Below, one piece after another: positions 1 to 9,050 of a stretch of 64,000 bases of DNA (position 1 is the stretch's first letter; every line of letters starts with the position of its first letter). Under the pieces are notes generated by a model. That model did no database searches. It saw only the letters and a program-made list of their open reading frames with translations, and was not told where the DNA came from. Source of the stretch: Sulfitobacter sp. LCG007. GTDB lineage: Bacteria > Pseudomonadota > Alphaproteobacteria > Rhodobacterales > Rhodobacteraceae. Location of the stretch: the NCBI RefSeq assembly GCF_040801785.1, contig NZ_CP161805.1, positions 186,001-250,000 on the forward strand, read 5' to 3'. Both the position numbers and the translations under genes were made by a program.

Positions 1-1059
1 ATCGCCGGGCTTGAACCCGACGACGTTGCCGTGATCGATGCCAACGGCCAGCTGATCGGCGGCGCGGACGACGTCCCCGCACTCGCCGGGGCGGACCGCG
101 CGGCGGCGCTGCGCGAAAAGGTCGAGCGTCTGCTCGAGGCGCGGGTCGGCATGGGCAACGCGATCGTCGAGGTGGCCGTCGATACCGTGACCGAAACCGA
201 ATCGATCCGGGAAAAGCGGTTCGACCCGCAGAACCGCGTGGCGATCAGCACGGACACCGAAGAGCGGAGCAACACCTCCAGCGAAGGTGGCGGGGGCGAC
301 GTCACGGTTGCCTCGAACCTGCCGGATGAACAGGGCGCAGGCGGCGACAATTCATCGTCGCAAAACAGCGAGACCCGCGAGCGCGTCAATTATGAAGTTT
401 CTGAAACCGAGCGCGAAGTGGTTCGCGCGCCCGGATCGATCAAGCGTCTGACCGTCGCAGTCCTGGTCAATGAGGTAGCGTCCACTGATGCCTCCGGTGC
501 GACCAGCTTTGCGCCGCGACCTGACGTCGAACTCGAGGCGCTGCGCGAACTCGTCTCTTCGGCGGTCGGCTTCGACGAGGCTCGGGGCGACATCATAACG
601 ATCAAGTCGATGGGTCTGCAGAGTCTCGAACCGGTTGGTACGGCGGTCGGGAATTCACTCGCGCAGGGACTGAACTTCGATCTGGTATCGATGATCCAGA
701 TGGCAGTTCTTGCCGTTGTAACTCTGATGCTGGGCCTTTTCGTCGTAAAGCCGCTGCTGTCCAGGCCAACCCCGCCAGAAAACGCCGGTTCTCCGGCAAT
801 GCTGCCCGGCGCGTCGGCCGAAAGCGACGGCTTCGAGCTTGGCGAACCCGGGAGCCTGGCGGGTGACCTCCCGGATCTTCCGGATCTTCCCATGCTTTCG
901 AACTTCGGCGACGGCGGTTCGAACTTTCCCGATCTGCCCATGATGGGTGGTGCATCGTCGGATCCCGTCGACCGGCTTCGGGAGATGATCGGCGAACGCC
1001 AGGAAGAGACGGTCGAAATCCTGCGAAGCTGGCTTGAGGACAAGGAGGAGAATGCCTGA
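1..1059 (+). CDS. fliF: Flagellar MS-ring protein FliF, C-terminal part (5' end outside window)
   Basis: The frame is open from base 1, so the start codon lies upstream. FliF forms the MS ring in the inner membrane, the platform for the rotor and the export gate. The visible part begins with a ring-building-motif segment (GLEPDDVAVIDANGQLIGG), followed by a low-complexity Ser/Gly/Glu-rich periplasmic stretch. One transmembrane helix is encoded near bases 685-765 (SMIQMAVLAVVTLMLGLFVV). A cytoplasmic tail ends in an acidic helix (DPVDRLREMIGERQEETVEI) like the FliG-binding tip of FliF. The TGA overlaps the next gene's ATG by one base. fliG does not follow directly, so the switch protein is encoded elsewhere. 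Confidence 0.93.
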   Translation: MAGLEPDDVAVIDANGQLIGGADDVPALAGADRAAALREKVERLLEARVGMGNAIVEVAVDTVTETESIREKRFDPQNRVAISTDTEERSNTSSEGGGGDVTVASNLPDEQGAGGDNSSSQNSETRERVNYEVSETEREVVRAPGSIKRLTVAVLVNEVASTDASGATSFAPRPDVELEALRELVSSAVGFDEARGDIITIKSMGLQSLEPVGTAVGNSLAQGLNFDLVSMIQMAVLAVVTLMLGLFVVKPLLSRPTPPENAGSPAMLPGASAESDGFELGEPGSLAGDLPDLPDLPMLSNFGDGGSNFPDLPMMGGASSDPVDRLREMIGERQEETVEILRSWLEDKEENA

Positions 1060-1655
1060 TGTCCGTGTCGCATCTCTATCAGCAGTTCGACGAGTTCGAC
1101 GCCACTGCCCGCGACGCTTCGGTCATGCACGCCGATGCGATCGAGGACGAGAAACTCGCGTCGTTCGAGGCCGGCTATCAGGCTGGCTGGGATGACGCGA
1201 TCAAGGCGCAGACCGATGAAAGGGCCAGGATGAGCTCCGACTTCGCTCAGAACCTGCAGGAAATGTCGTTCAGCTATCACGAGGCGATCACAAAGCTGTC
1301 GGCGACGATGCAGCCGCTCTTGCAGGAAATCGTGGAGAAGCTTCTGCCGACACTCGCCCGCGCGACGCTCGGCGCACATGTTCTCGAGCAGCTCAACGAA
1401 ATGCTCGGCCGTCACGCCGAGGGACCGATCGAAATTGTCGTTGCGCAAAGCAACATCGAGGCGGTTCGCGGCATCGTCGATGGCGAATTCCCGGAGCCGT
1501 TCGAGTTGTCATGCGAACCCGGGCTCGGTGAGAGTCAGGCCTTCGTACGCATCGGAGCCACGGAACGTCAGGTCGATCTCGACGCTGTCATCGCAGGAAT
1601 ATCACAGGCGATGCAGGCCGTCTTCGACGCGCAGGGCAGGGGGACTGAAACATGA
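1059..1655 (+). CDS. fliH: FliH-like flagellar export/assembly protein (198 aa)
   Basis: A 198-residue, acidic, mostly helical protein between fliF and fliN. An N-terminal segment (residues 25-75) rich in Ala, Glu and Asp includes a GYQAGWDDA motif like the FliH coiled-coil entry. A C-terminal part (about 110-190) resembles the FliH/HrpE stator domain (EIVVAQSNIEAVRGIV). Known FliH proteins regulate the FliI ATPase of the flagellar type III export apparatus. Position and architecture support FliH rather than any specific catalytic motif. The gene starts one base before the end of fliF and ends overlapping the fliN start (ATGA), implying translational coupling. Such proteins are very divergent in Rhodobacteraceae, hence the reduced confidence. 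Confidence 0.7.
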   Translation: MSVSHLYQQFDEFDATARDASVMHADAIEDEKLASFEAGYQAGWDDAIKAQTDERARMSSDFAQNLQEMSFSYHEAITKLSATMQPLLQEIVEKLLPTLARATLGAHVLEQLNEMLGRHAEGPIEIVVAQSNIEAVRGIVDGEFPEPFELSCEPGLGESQAFVRIGATERQVDLDAVIAGISQAMQAVFDAQGRGTET

Positions 1656-1939
1656 ATACCCGCAGTGAAGGCCGCTCGCCCGGCGCCGACAGTTCCAACC
1701 CGTTCACGTCGGTCCCGATCGAGGTTGTGGTCTGCGTTGGCAAGGCCCGGCCGCTGATCCGGGACCTCGTTACTCTCGGCGAGAACGCCGTGCTTGCCAT
1801 CGACAAGTCGGTCGAAGATCCGGTGGATCTCTACGTGGGCGACCGGCTGATCGCGCGAGGCATGCTCGAAGAGCAGGAGGACACCGGCCAGCTTGTCGTG
1901 CGTCTGACGGAGGTCGTAGATCTTCAGGGCGGTCTTTGA
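1652..1939 (+). CDS. fliN: Flagellar motor switch protein FliN (short form, 95 aa)
   Basis: FliN is a C-ring component that works with FliM and FliG in switching and binds FliH during export. The protein is almost entirely one SpoA domain: residues 22-95 contain the typical pattern IEVVVCVGKARPLIRDLV, a conserved Gly-x-Asn turn, a VDLYVGDRLIARG strand pair and a final valine-rich strand. At 95 residues it is shorter than enterobacterial FliN (about 137), lacking most of the N-terminal extension. Its ATG overlaps the stop of the FliH-like gene, and its TGA sits just before fliP, so it is part of a tight + strand flagellar operon. Confidence 0.88.
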   Translation: MNTRSEGRSPGADSSNPFTSVPIEVVVCVGKARPLIRDLVTLGENAVLAIDKSVEDPVDLYVGDRLIARGMLEEQEDTGQLVVRLTEVVDLQGGL

Positions 1940-1947
1940 CCGTCTTC

Positions 1948-2679
1948 ATGCCGATCGGGCGCATCCTGTTCCTTCTCGCCCTGCTGGCACTCCTGCCGCA
2001 GGCGTCCTGGGCGCAGGATCTCAGCATCTCGCTTGGCGACGGCGGCTCGATCACCGCGCGGACCATCCAGCTTTTTGCGCTTATCACGGTCCTGAGCCTT
2101 GCGCCGGGGCTGGCGATCATGGTCACCTGCTTTCCCTTTGTGATCACGGTCCTTTCGATCCTGCGACAGGCCATCGGCCTGCAGCAGTCGCCGCCGAACA
2201 TGCTGATGGTGAGCCTCGCGCTGTTCCTGACATATTTCGTGATGGAGCCCGTGTTCACCGAAGCCTGGGAAAACGGGATTGCGCCCCTGACCCGCGAAGA
2301 GATCGATGTCGAGACAGCCTTTACGCAGACCATGGAACCGTTTCGGCAATTCATGGCCGCCCGGCTTGATGCCGAGACCTTCCGCTCGATCGCGGATCTT
2401 CGCCCGGATACGGCCGGGGCCGTCCTCGAACCAGCTGCCCCGCTTTCCGTTCTGGTCCCGAGCTTTATGCTTTCCGAAATCTCGCGCGCGTTTCAGGTGG
2501 GCTTCCTGATCTTCCTGCCATTCCTCATCATCGACCTCGTAGTTGCGGCGGTGCTCATGTCCATGGGGATGATGATGGTGCCACCGGCGGTGGTGGCGCT
2601 TCCTTTCAAGCTTGCGTTCTTCGTCGTTGCAGACGGCTGGAGCCTGATCGCCGGCAGCCTCGTCCGGAGCTATTATTGA
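1948..2679 (+). CDS. fliP: Flagellar type III export gate protein FliP
   Basis: FliP is a core subunit of the inner-membrane export gate (FliP5FliQ4FliR1). The product has an N-terminal signal sequence (MPIGRILFLLALLALLPQASWA), then the family motif around LAPGLAIMVTCFPFVITVLS. The second conserved block is QVGFLIFLPFLIIDLVVAAV and MSMGMMMVPP near the C terminus. Four hydrophobic segments and about 243 residues match the family. An in-frame TTG at 1936 overlaps the fliN stop, but the ATG at 1948 puts the signal peptide at the N terminus and is preferred. fliQ, fliR and flhB do not follow. Confidence 0.95.
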   Translation: MPIGRILFLLALLALLPQASWAQDLSISLGDGGSITARTIQLFALITVLSLAPGLAIMVTCFPFVITVLSILRQAIGLQQSPPNMLMVSLALFLTYFVMEPVFTEAWENGIAPLTREEIDVETAFTQTMEPFRQFMAARLDAETFRSIADLRPDTAGAVLEPAAPLSVLVPSFMLSEISRAFQVGFLIFLPFLIIDLVVAAVLMSMGMMMVPPAVVALPFKLAFFVVADGWSLIAGSLVRSYY

Positions 2680-2834
2680 TGGGCAAACATGGCGCGCCTG
2701 CCGGCCATGATACCGGGGTGCCTTGCCATGATGGCGGGGCAATCTGATTGAGAGGCCCGCACCGGGATTGGCCGGAAGAACGGCCCGAAAGCGTTCCGAA
2801 TTCGACGATCCCGGATTGGGTAGTCGGAGGCACG
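2680..2834. other. Gap between fliP and the membrane-protein gene
   Basis: A 155-bp stretch after fliP. An in-frame TTG at 2748 would extend the next protein by 29 residues, but that extension is charged and proline-rich and lacks a clear ribosome binding site. A GGAGG at 2826-2830 fits the ATG at 2835 better. I see no convincing promoter, terminator or small gene here. Confidence 0.5.
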
Positions 2835-4016
2835 ATGTTGTGGCTGATGATCTTGTCGCTGCTCTCAATCCTTGCCGCCGGCCTGCAGCCGAAAGGAAGC
2901 GGCCTGTTCCTGGCCAGTCTCTGCGGCGCGGAGCTCTTTGCCTGGGCGACGACCGCAGCAACCGGGCCTAACTGGATGCGCAGGACGTCCCGGCGCTTTC
3001 GCAGGTCCGGCGGGCCGGGTCCATCGGTTCTGTCCGTCTGGGTGCGTCCGATCCTGGCGCTGGTCGTAGTGAGCGGCGCGCTGATAAGCTGGCACCCTCC
3101 GCTCTTCCACGGCGACAGCTTTTTGCTGAAGATATTCCTGACCCTTTGTTTCGTGCGTTCGGTTTCGTTCGTGATCTGGAGGGAAAGGGCGCAGACCTGC
3201 GGCCGGGCATTTGCGGCGAGCGTTTTCTATCTTTGCGGGACGGTCGCTTTCATCACGCTCGCCGCGCATTTCCGTACGCCCACCGCAGGGGACATGATGA
3301 TGCTTGCGCTGCTCTCCGCAACGCTCAACGCCGGTGCGGCCGTGCTCGTACTCGCCGCTTTCGGCAGCGAAAGCCGCCGCGGGCCGGACCCCGAGATGTG
3401 CCCGAAGCTGCACGATCTCGCTCTGAAGTGGTGCGACATGCCCGCCGTGGTTCTGCTGCTGGACGCGCCGGAGGCGGCGACCTATCTGATCGCGAGGCTG
3501 ATCGCCTTGCCGCTTTGTGGCGTCCCGGCGTGGTTTTACGGCCGGTTCGGAAAGCAACTCGCCCACATGTACGGGCTGGAAGACGCCTCGGAATTCAGGT
3601 CAGCAGCGGCGCGCCTCAACCTCGCAATGATGCTGATGGGCGGCGCAGTGGCGGTTCTGCTGCTGATCTGGTCGTCCGAGCCGTTCGCCGCCATCGGGCC
3701 GGGATCGATGGCTGACCGGCAGGTTCTGGTATGGATCTGCGCGGGGCTATGCGCCCCGGTCATATTCGGTGCAACCGATCTGCTGCTCGATTCAACCGGT
3801 CGCGGCATGACGCGCTGTCTGATCGACTGGCTTTTCGCGATCTTGATCCTGGTTGCGATCCTGACCGCCGGCGTTTCTGCCGCGGACCAGCTCGCCCGCT
3901 GCTTCGCCGTCGGTCTGTTCGCCTGGGGCGGCGCCAGCGCCTTTCTTGTCGTTTCGACGCTGGGCATATGGCCGGGTCTGACCGCCCTGCTGCACGGGCA
4001 GCTTCGGGTGCGGTAA
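2835..4016 (+). CDS. Polytopic membrane protein of unknown function in the flagellar cluster
   Basis: I do not recognise this 393-residue protein. From the ATG at 2835 (preceded by GGAGG) it starts with a membrane helix (MLWLMILSLLSILAAGLQ). It has around ten hydrophobic segments separated by short, mostly basic loops (for example RRTSRRFRRSG near residue 52). The overall pattern resembles half-length polysaccharide-flippase or MATE-like proteins, but no diagnostic motif is visible. It shares the strand of fliF-fliP and is convergent with flgI, so it is probably co-transcribed with the flagellar genes. A role in export or envelope assembly is only an inference from position. Confidence 0.75.
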   Translation: MLWLMILSLLSILAAGLQPKGSGLFLASLCGAELFAWATTAATGPNWMRRTSRRFRRSGGPGPSVLSVWVRPILALVVVSGALISWHPPLFHGDSFLLKIFLTLCFVRSVSFVIWRERAQTCGRAFAASVFYLCGTVAFITLAAHFRTPTAGDMMMLALLSATLNAGAAVLVLAAFGSESRRGPDPEMCPKLHDLALKWCDMPAVVLLLDAPEAATYLIARLIALPLCGVPAWFYGRFGKQLAHMYGLEDASEFRSAAARLNLAMMLMGGAVAVLLLIWSSEPFAAIGPGSMADRQVLVWICAGLCAPVIFGATDLLLDSTGRGMTRCLIDWLFAILILVAILTAGVSAADQLARCFAVGLFAWGGASAFLVVSTLGIWPGLTALLHGQLRVR

Positions 4017-4098
4017 GGTCGCACGCGACAGGCTCGCAAGATCGTCGCAATCATTGACAGGCGTCACGAGTTGCGACCGCAAAGGGTTTTCCCCGACG

Positions 4099-5205
4099 CT
4101 ACCGGACGATGAACTCGGCGTGAAGCGCACCTGCCGCCTTGATGCTTTTGAGGATGTCGATCATGTCTCGCGGAGCGACGCCAAGCGCATTGAGACCGGC
4201 TATGACTTCAGACAGCGAAGCACCGGAAGGCACTTCTGCCAGGCTGATCCCGGGCAATTCCTCGATGGCAGCCTGGGTGCGCGGGACAATGACAGTGTCA
4301 CCCTGGGCGAATGGGTTGGGCTGCACGGCGATCGGCGCTTCCTGCACCCTTAGGACCAGATTGCCCTGAGAGACAGCCACACGGGATATGCGCACATCCG
4401 CCCCCATGACGATCGTGCCAGAGCGCTGGTCGACCACGACCCTCGCCTTCCGCTCGGGTTCGACCACGATGTTCTCGATGCGGCCGAGGGCATGAGCGAC
4501 CGATGCCATGCGCATGGCGGGAATGTCGAGTTGCACGGTTCCCGGGTCGAGCATCTGCGCGACACGTCTCCCGAAGCTCGAATTCACCGCATTCTCGATG
4601 CGTGCAGCCGTGGTGAAATCGGCATCGCGCAGGGCCAGCCTGACCTCGGTAAGGCTTCCAAGCTGAAAATCTATCTCGCGTTCGACGCGGGCACCGGAAG
4701 GGATCGCTCCGGCGGTCGGGACACCTTGTGTCACATTTGCCCCGTCTCCCTCCGCCACCGCGCCGCTGGCAATGATCGTACCCTGGGCCACAGCGTATAT
4801 GAGCCCGTCAGCTGCGTTCAGCGGCGTCATCACGAGAGTGCCGCCCAGCAGGCTTTTCGCATCGCCGATGGCGGACACCGTCACGTCGACCTGGCTGCCG
4901 GCGCGAGCGAAGGGCGGCAGGGATGCCGTAACGAACACCGCCGCCACGTTCTTGGGACGGAACTGCTCGCCGGTCACGTTGACGCCGAGGCGTTCGAGGA
5001 TATTCGACATGATCTCTTCGGTGAACGGCGCATTTCGCAGCCCGTCGCCTGTTCCATTCAGACCGACGACCAGACCGTAGCCCACGAGGTCGTTGCCGCG
5101 CACCCCATCGAATTCGACGAGATCCTTTATGCGGACCGGTTCGGCCATAGCGTCACTGTGAATGCAAAGCGCAAGCGCCGCACAGATCATCAACAGACGC
5201 ATCAC
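4099..5205 (-). CDS. flgI: Flagellar P-ring protein FlgI
   Basis: FlgI polymerises in the periplasm around the rod to make the P-ring bushing. The product has a signal peptide (MMRLLMICAALALCIHSDAMA) followed at once by the conserved start of mature FlgI (RIKDLVEFDGVRGNDLVGYG). Further conserved blocks are LVVGLNGTGDG, KNVAAVFVTASLPPFARAG and the C-terminal SLSEVIAGLNALGVAPRDMI with ILKSIKAAGALHAE. The 368-residue length is normal. The start overlaps the stop of flgL by 4 nt (ATGA), so it is the last gene of the flgE-flgK-flgL-flgI run. The L-ring and A-ring genes are not in the window. Confidence 0.97.
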   Translation of the reverse strand: MMRLLMICAALALCIHSDAMAEPVRIKDLVEFDGVRGNDLVGYGLVVGLNGTGDGLRNAPFTEEIMSNILERLGVNVTGEQFRPKNVAAVFVTASLPPFARAGSQVDVTVSAIGDAKSLLGGTLVMTPLNAADGLIYAVAQGTIIASGAVAEGDGANVTQGVPTAGAIPSGARVEREIDFQLGSLTEVRLALRDADFTTAARIENAVNSSFGRRVAQMLDPGTVQLDIPAMRMASVAHALGRIENIVVEPERKARVVVDQRSGTIVMGADVRISRVAVSQGNLVLRVQEAPIAVQPNPFAQGDTVIVPRTQAAIEELPGISLAEVPSGASLSEVIAGLNALGVAPRDMIDILKSIKAAGALHAEFIVR

Positions 5206-6206
5206 AGGAAGTTCACCAGTGCCAGTTGCGAGCTGCGTACGGTGATGGCGTAAAGGCTCTCAAGCTGAAACTGGACCTCCTCCAGCTGAGTGGCCGTCTT
5301 GAAGGGGTCCGCCGCGAGCAGATTGGTCCTGGCATAGTCCAGACTCGCCTGCTCGGCCTCGTTGCGCGCGTTTACGGTTTCGATGCGCGCTTCCGCAAAG
5401 CCGATCTCGGCCCGAACCGCCGTCAGCTGGATCTGCGCTCCCTGAAGGCCGAGTCCGGTGGACATGAACATTTCGGATTGTTGATCCAGCGCGAGGCCGG
5501 TTGCCGGATCCTGTGCCAGAGCCGCCATCGCGGTATTCATCAGCAGCTGCTTGAAGGCGGGATCGTTGGCGCGGACGTCAACCGAAATCGTCTCTTCATC
5601 CGACAGTCGGAAGGGCGCCAGAGCGGTCGTCGAGCCGCTGTAGATCATGGCGTCGAAGCCGCCCGGCGCGTCGAACCAGGCCTGGGCGGCCACCAGCATC
5701 GTGGCGGCGTCGGGCAGCCCCGAGACAACGGCCTGGAGCTGCGTGAGAAGCGTTTGCGATGTTGCCAGCGGTGCGGTGTCCGTCGCGGTCCCCGCGAACA
5801 TGCTGCGCCCGGCCATCTGCCCGTTCAGCAAACCCATCATGCCCGCAAGCTGGACCTTCGCATTTTCCGAGGGCGTGCCGGAAATCACCGCGACCGAACC
5901 GTTGCCCGCCGTGATGAGATCGCTTCCGAGTTTCCCGGTAATCTCCTGCACCCGGTCCATCGCCCTCTGCATGCCGCCCAGAAACTGGCTGGCCTCCGAA
6001 TTGGCAACAGAATGGCCGCCGAGCACCTTGAGAGACCGCTCGATATCGGTGAGATAACTGTGATTGCCGACGAGCACCTGGCGAAGATCGGAGATCTTGC
6101 CGCTTGCCAGGTCGGCGGTCAGCCGCGAGAGATCCTTGCGGACAGAGACGCTGCGCCGCTGGAGCATGTGGGAATGGGCAAGATCGCCCAGGGACATCGA
6201 GCGCAT
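5202..6206 (-). CDS. flgL: Hook-filament junction protein FlgL (HAP3-like)
   Basis: A 334-residue flagellin-fold protein. The N-terminal D0/D1 helix region (residues 1-60, with QRRSVSVRKDLSRLTADLASG) and a C-terminal helix with QASLDYARTNLLAADPFKTA and a Leu-rich tail are the coiled-coil termini shared by FlgL and flagellin. The middle part is Ala/Gly-rich. It is exported through the flagellar channel and joins the hook to the filament. Its position directly after flgK supports FlgL over flagellin. Three bases separate it from flgK. Confidence 0.9.
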   Translation of the reverse strand: MRSMSLGDLAHSHMLQRRSVSVRKDLSRLTADLASGKISDLRQVLVGNHSYLTDIERSLKVLGGHSVANSEASQFLGGMQRAMDRVQEITGKLGSDLITAGNGSVAVISGTPSENAKVQLAGMMGLLNGQMAGRSMFAGTATDTAPLATSQTLLTQLQAVVSGLPDAATMLVAAQAWFDAPGGFDAMIYSGSTTALAPFRLSDEETISVDVRANDPAFKQLLMNTAMAALAQDPATGLALDQQSEMFMSTGLGLQGAQIQLTAVRAEIGFAEARIETVNARNEAEQASLDYARTNLLAADPFKTATQLEEVQFQLESLYAITVRSSQLALVNFL

Positions 6207-6209
6207 GGT

Positions 6210-7655
6210 CTACAACCTCAAAAGGGAATCCATCATTTCGGTGATCGCCTCGATCACGCGGGCGTTGGCGGCGTATATCTGCTCGATGACCATCATCTTC
6301 TGCAGTTCGCTGTCGCTGTCGACGCCCTGGGCCAGTACGAGTTCTGTCATCTCGGTGTACTCGGCGGCCGCGAAAGTCAGCCGCTGGTCGGCCTGATAGC
6401 GCTCCGCGCCCAGTTGCGAGCTCAGCGTCGAGGTGAGGTTGATCGCGTCGAAAGCGCCGGAGCCGAAGCCACCGCTCGCCGGGACGCGCTTCGCCAGCAT
6501 CGCCTCGCCCAGGGCCTGGATCAGGCGCGCATCGCCGACGTCGCCGGGAACTGCGGCACCAATTCCGTCCCGGATGCGCCAGGCATCCCCGCCATTTTGC
6601 GGATCGACCAGGGCATTGATCCTGATACGCTGCGAGATGCCGACCTCCGCGAGAGGGTCGAAGGCCAGACCGTCGTCGGTGAACAGCCCGGGATCCCCCA
6701 CCGCAAGCGTCGGGTCGACAGCCGGATCCTCGAAGCGTTCGATGAGGTCGCGTGCCACCGCGTCGAGCTTTGCCTGCGCCTCGACGCCCAGTTCGTCGCG
6801 GATCTCGAAGAGTGCGCCAAGGCTGCCGCCGCGTAGATGGCCTTTCACGCTGTCGGTGCGGATGTCCAGATCGTTGAGCGTCAGGCCGGACAGCGTCCCC
6901 GCACCAATGGTCATGTAGGGCGTGACCTGGTTGGAGCGGGTAAAGCCGATCTCTGCGGCGTGGTTGTCGAGCAGGATCGCGCCGCCCGTGCTGTAGAGAG
7001 CGATTTCACCATGGTCGCGCGGCACCTGGCGGACCGGAACGATGCCGCTGATCTCGTCCACAAGGGCCTGGCGGTTGTCCTCGAGCGCAGATGTGTCCCC
7101 GCCCACGCTGCCGGTCCGCTTGATGCGCGTGTTGAGGTCTTCCACCTCCTTCAGCGCGGCGTTCAGGCGATTGACCTGGAGTTCGATATTGGTATCGGCA
7201 TTGGTGCGCATCTCCTGAACGCCAAGCGAGGCACGTTCGAGAGTCGATGCGAGGTCGCGCGCCGAGTGGACAACGTTTTCCAGGCGTTCCGTGGCATCCG
7301 GACGGCTGGCAGCGGTGGTGATATCCTCCTCGAACCCCGCGATACGGGCGGCCAGCGAGAATTCGTTGTCCGCTGTGCCCACCAGGCCCTCGAGTTTCTC
7401 GTGGAAGTCGGCAATCGTGGTGGCTTTCTCGTGACCCGCGGACGCGAGCCTGAGGTCCGCAACCAGCACGGGGTCGACGATGCGCACGATCCCCTCCACC
7501 GTCACGCCACCGATCTGCGACGACGACAGCGAGATCTCGCGGACGCCGTATCCGGGGGTCGTCGCGTTCGAGATGTTGGACGAGACGACCTGCGACGCGC
7601 GGCCGGCGGCACGAAGGCCGGACATTGCGTTGGAAAGTGCGGTGGATATGGACAT
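6210..7655 (-). CDS. flgK: Hook-associated protein FlgK (HAP1)
   Basis: FlgK is the first junction protein between hook and filament. The N terminus (MSISTALSNAMSGLRAAGRA followed by NISNATTPGYGVRE) is the classic rod/hook/FlgK motif. The C terminus ends in an axial helix with QADQRLTFAAAEYTEMTELV and a final NARVIEAITEMMDSLLRL. At 481 residues it is shorter than enterobacterial FlgK (about 547), with a reduced central domain. It lies 40 bp downstream of flgE on the same strand and is followed immediately by flgL. Confidence 0.95.
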   Translation of the reverse strand: MSISTALSNAMSGLRAAGRASQVVSSNISNATTPGYGVREISLSSSQIGGVTVEGIVRIVDPVLVADLRLASAGHEKATTIADFHEKLEGLVGTADNEFSLAARIAGFEEDITTAASRPDATERLENVVHSARDLASTLERASLGVQEMRTNADTNIELQVNRLNAALKEVEDLNTRIKRTGSVGGDTSALEDNRQALVDEISGIVPVRQVPRDHGEIALYSTGGAILLDNHAAEIGFTRSNQVTPYMTIGAGTLSGLTLNDLDIRTDSVKGHLRGGSLGALFEIRDELGVEAQAKLDAVARDLIERFEDPAVDPTLAVGDPGLFTDDGLAFDPLAEVGISQRIRINALVDPQNGGDAWRIRDGIGAAVPGDVGDARLIQALGEAMLAKRVPASGGFGSGAFDAINLTSTLSSQLGAERYQADQRLTFAAAEYTEMTELVLAQGVDSDSELQKMMVIEQIYAANARVIEAITEMMDSLLRL

Positions 7656-7695
7656 GGATACCTCGCCCTATCTCTGTGCCGGCGCTGCGACGGGC

Positions 7696-8997
7696 CTAGC
7701 GCTTGATGTTGGTGGTTTCCTGAAGCATTTCGTCCACGGTCTGGATGACCTTGGCATTGGACGAATAGGCACGCTGCGTCTTGATCATCGATGTCAGCTC
7801 GCCTGCCACATCGGTTGCAGATTCCTCGCGCGCGAAAGACACGATGTCGCCTGTCGGACCGTCCCCCGCATCCCACAGGAAGAAGTCGCCGCTGTCTTTG
7901 GTCACGGTGTAGGTCTGCGAGTCGTTGGCGATGAGGCCGTTCATGTTGGGCATATGCACGAGCGGCACCTTGTAGATGGTGCGGATCTCGCCGGTGTCGA
8001 AATAGGCACGGACATAGCCATTGGGATCGACGTCCACGTTGGTCAGGTTGCCGACCGGAGAGCCGTCCTTGGAAATGGCGACAGGGGCGAAGCTGTAGGA
8101 AAGCTGCGTCATGCCTTCGGAATCGCCGATCGCGCCGACATCGATCTCGATCGGGCCAGCGGGGACGTTCACGATCAGCTTGCCTTCGACAGGGTCGTAT
8201 GCGCCGCCCGTGACGGTGGTCACGGAGGCGAGCAGACCGCCCGCGGAACGGGAGTCCGTGAAGGTCATCACGTATTCGCCGATGGGCGTCACCGGATCGC
8301 TCTCGTCGTAGATATGGATCGTCCATTCGTTGGACGCGCCGCTCGCAGGGACGGTCGGCGTGAAAGTGAGGTTGATGCTTTGAGATGTGCCGAGGTTGTC
8401 GAAGTATTCGACCGAAAGCGATTCCTGCGTTCCGGCGGCACCCACCTGGGTTTCCACCGCGGGAAGGTTCAAGCCGAGGCTGATGCTGGTCGTCGGATTG
8501 CTTTCCAGCGCATTGGTGTTGATCTTTACCGGCACCAGAGCGGCCGATGTGTCCCGCGCGTAATTCGGAATGGTTCCGTCGGCCGCGGCGGGCCAGCCCA
8601 TCAGGACGAGGCCGGTATCGCTTTTGAGGTAGCCCTTGGCATCTGTCCGGAAGGATCCGGTGGTGCTGAGAAACATCTGTGCGTCGTCACCGTTGACCGT
8701 CACGTCCGCGATCGTGGCCACCGGCAACATGCCGGCGCCGCGCACGGCGAGGTCGGTCGCGTTCGAGGTCGCGACGAGTGTGCCGCGCTGGTCGACCTGG
8801 CGGGTTGTCGAACTGCGCACGCCGCCGGCCGCGTAGGAACCGCCGTTTCCTGAAAGCACCATGGAAGCAAAGTCGGTCTCGACCCGCTTGTAACCGTAGG
8901 TCGAGGAGTTCGCGATATTGTCCGAGATCGACGCGAGCCTTGTCGCGTTCGCTTGCAGACCCGCGACCCCGGCATTCAGCGAAGAAGAAATCGTCAT
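7696..8997 (-). CDS. flgE: Flagellar hook protein FlgE
   Basis: FlgE forms the flexible hook. The protein begins MTISSSLNAGVAGLQANATR followed by SISDNIANSSTYGYKRVETD, the axial-protein signature. It ends with MIKTQRAYSSNAKVIQTVDE, the conserved C-terminal helix. At 433 residues the length is typical. The ATG at 8997 is preferred over an in-frame TTG three codons upstream: a GGAGG lies at about 9008-9012. It is probably the first gene of the flgE-flgK-flgL-flgI transcript; a CtrA-type box lies 53 nt upstream of the start. Confidence 0.96.
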   Translation of the reverse strand: MTISSSLNAGVAGLQANATRLASISDNIANSSTYGYKRVETDFASMVLSGNGGSYAAGGVRSSTTRQVDQRGTLVATSNATDLAVRGAGMLPVATIADVTVNGDDAQMFLSTTGSFRTDAKGYLKSDTGLVLMGWPAAADGTIPNYARDTSAALVPVKINTNALESNPTTSISLGLNLPAVETQVGAAGTQESLSVEYFDNLGTSQSINLTFTPTVPASGASNEWTIHIYDESDPVTPIGEYVMTFTDSRSAGGLLASVTTVTGGAYDPVEGKLIVNVPAGPIEIDVGAIGDSEGMTQLSYSFAPVAISKDGSPVGNLTNVDVDPNGYVRAYFDTGEIRTIYKVPLVHMPNMNGLIANDSQTYTVTKDSGDFFLWDAGDGPTGDIVSFAREESATDVAGELTSMIKTQRAYSSNAKVIQTVDEMLQETTNIKR

Positions 8998-9050
8998 GTG
9001 GCACAAACCTCCGGTGTGCTTGGGTTGCCCACATGACTAAGCGTCCCGGC

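Noticed and set aside
4017-4078. GGTCGCA/TGCGACC inverted repeat as a terminator between the unknown membrane gene and flgI.
   Set aside because: Seven-base arms are separated by a 48-nt loop, too weak for an intrinsic terminator.
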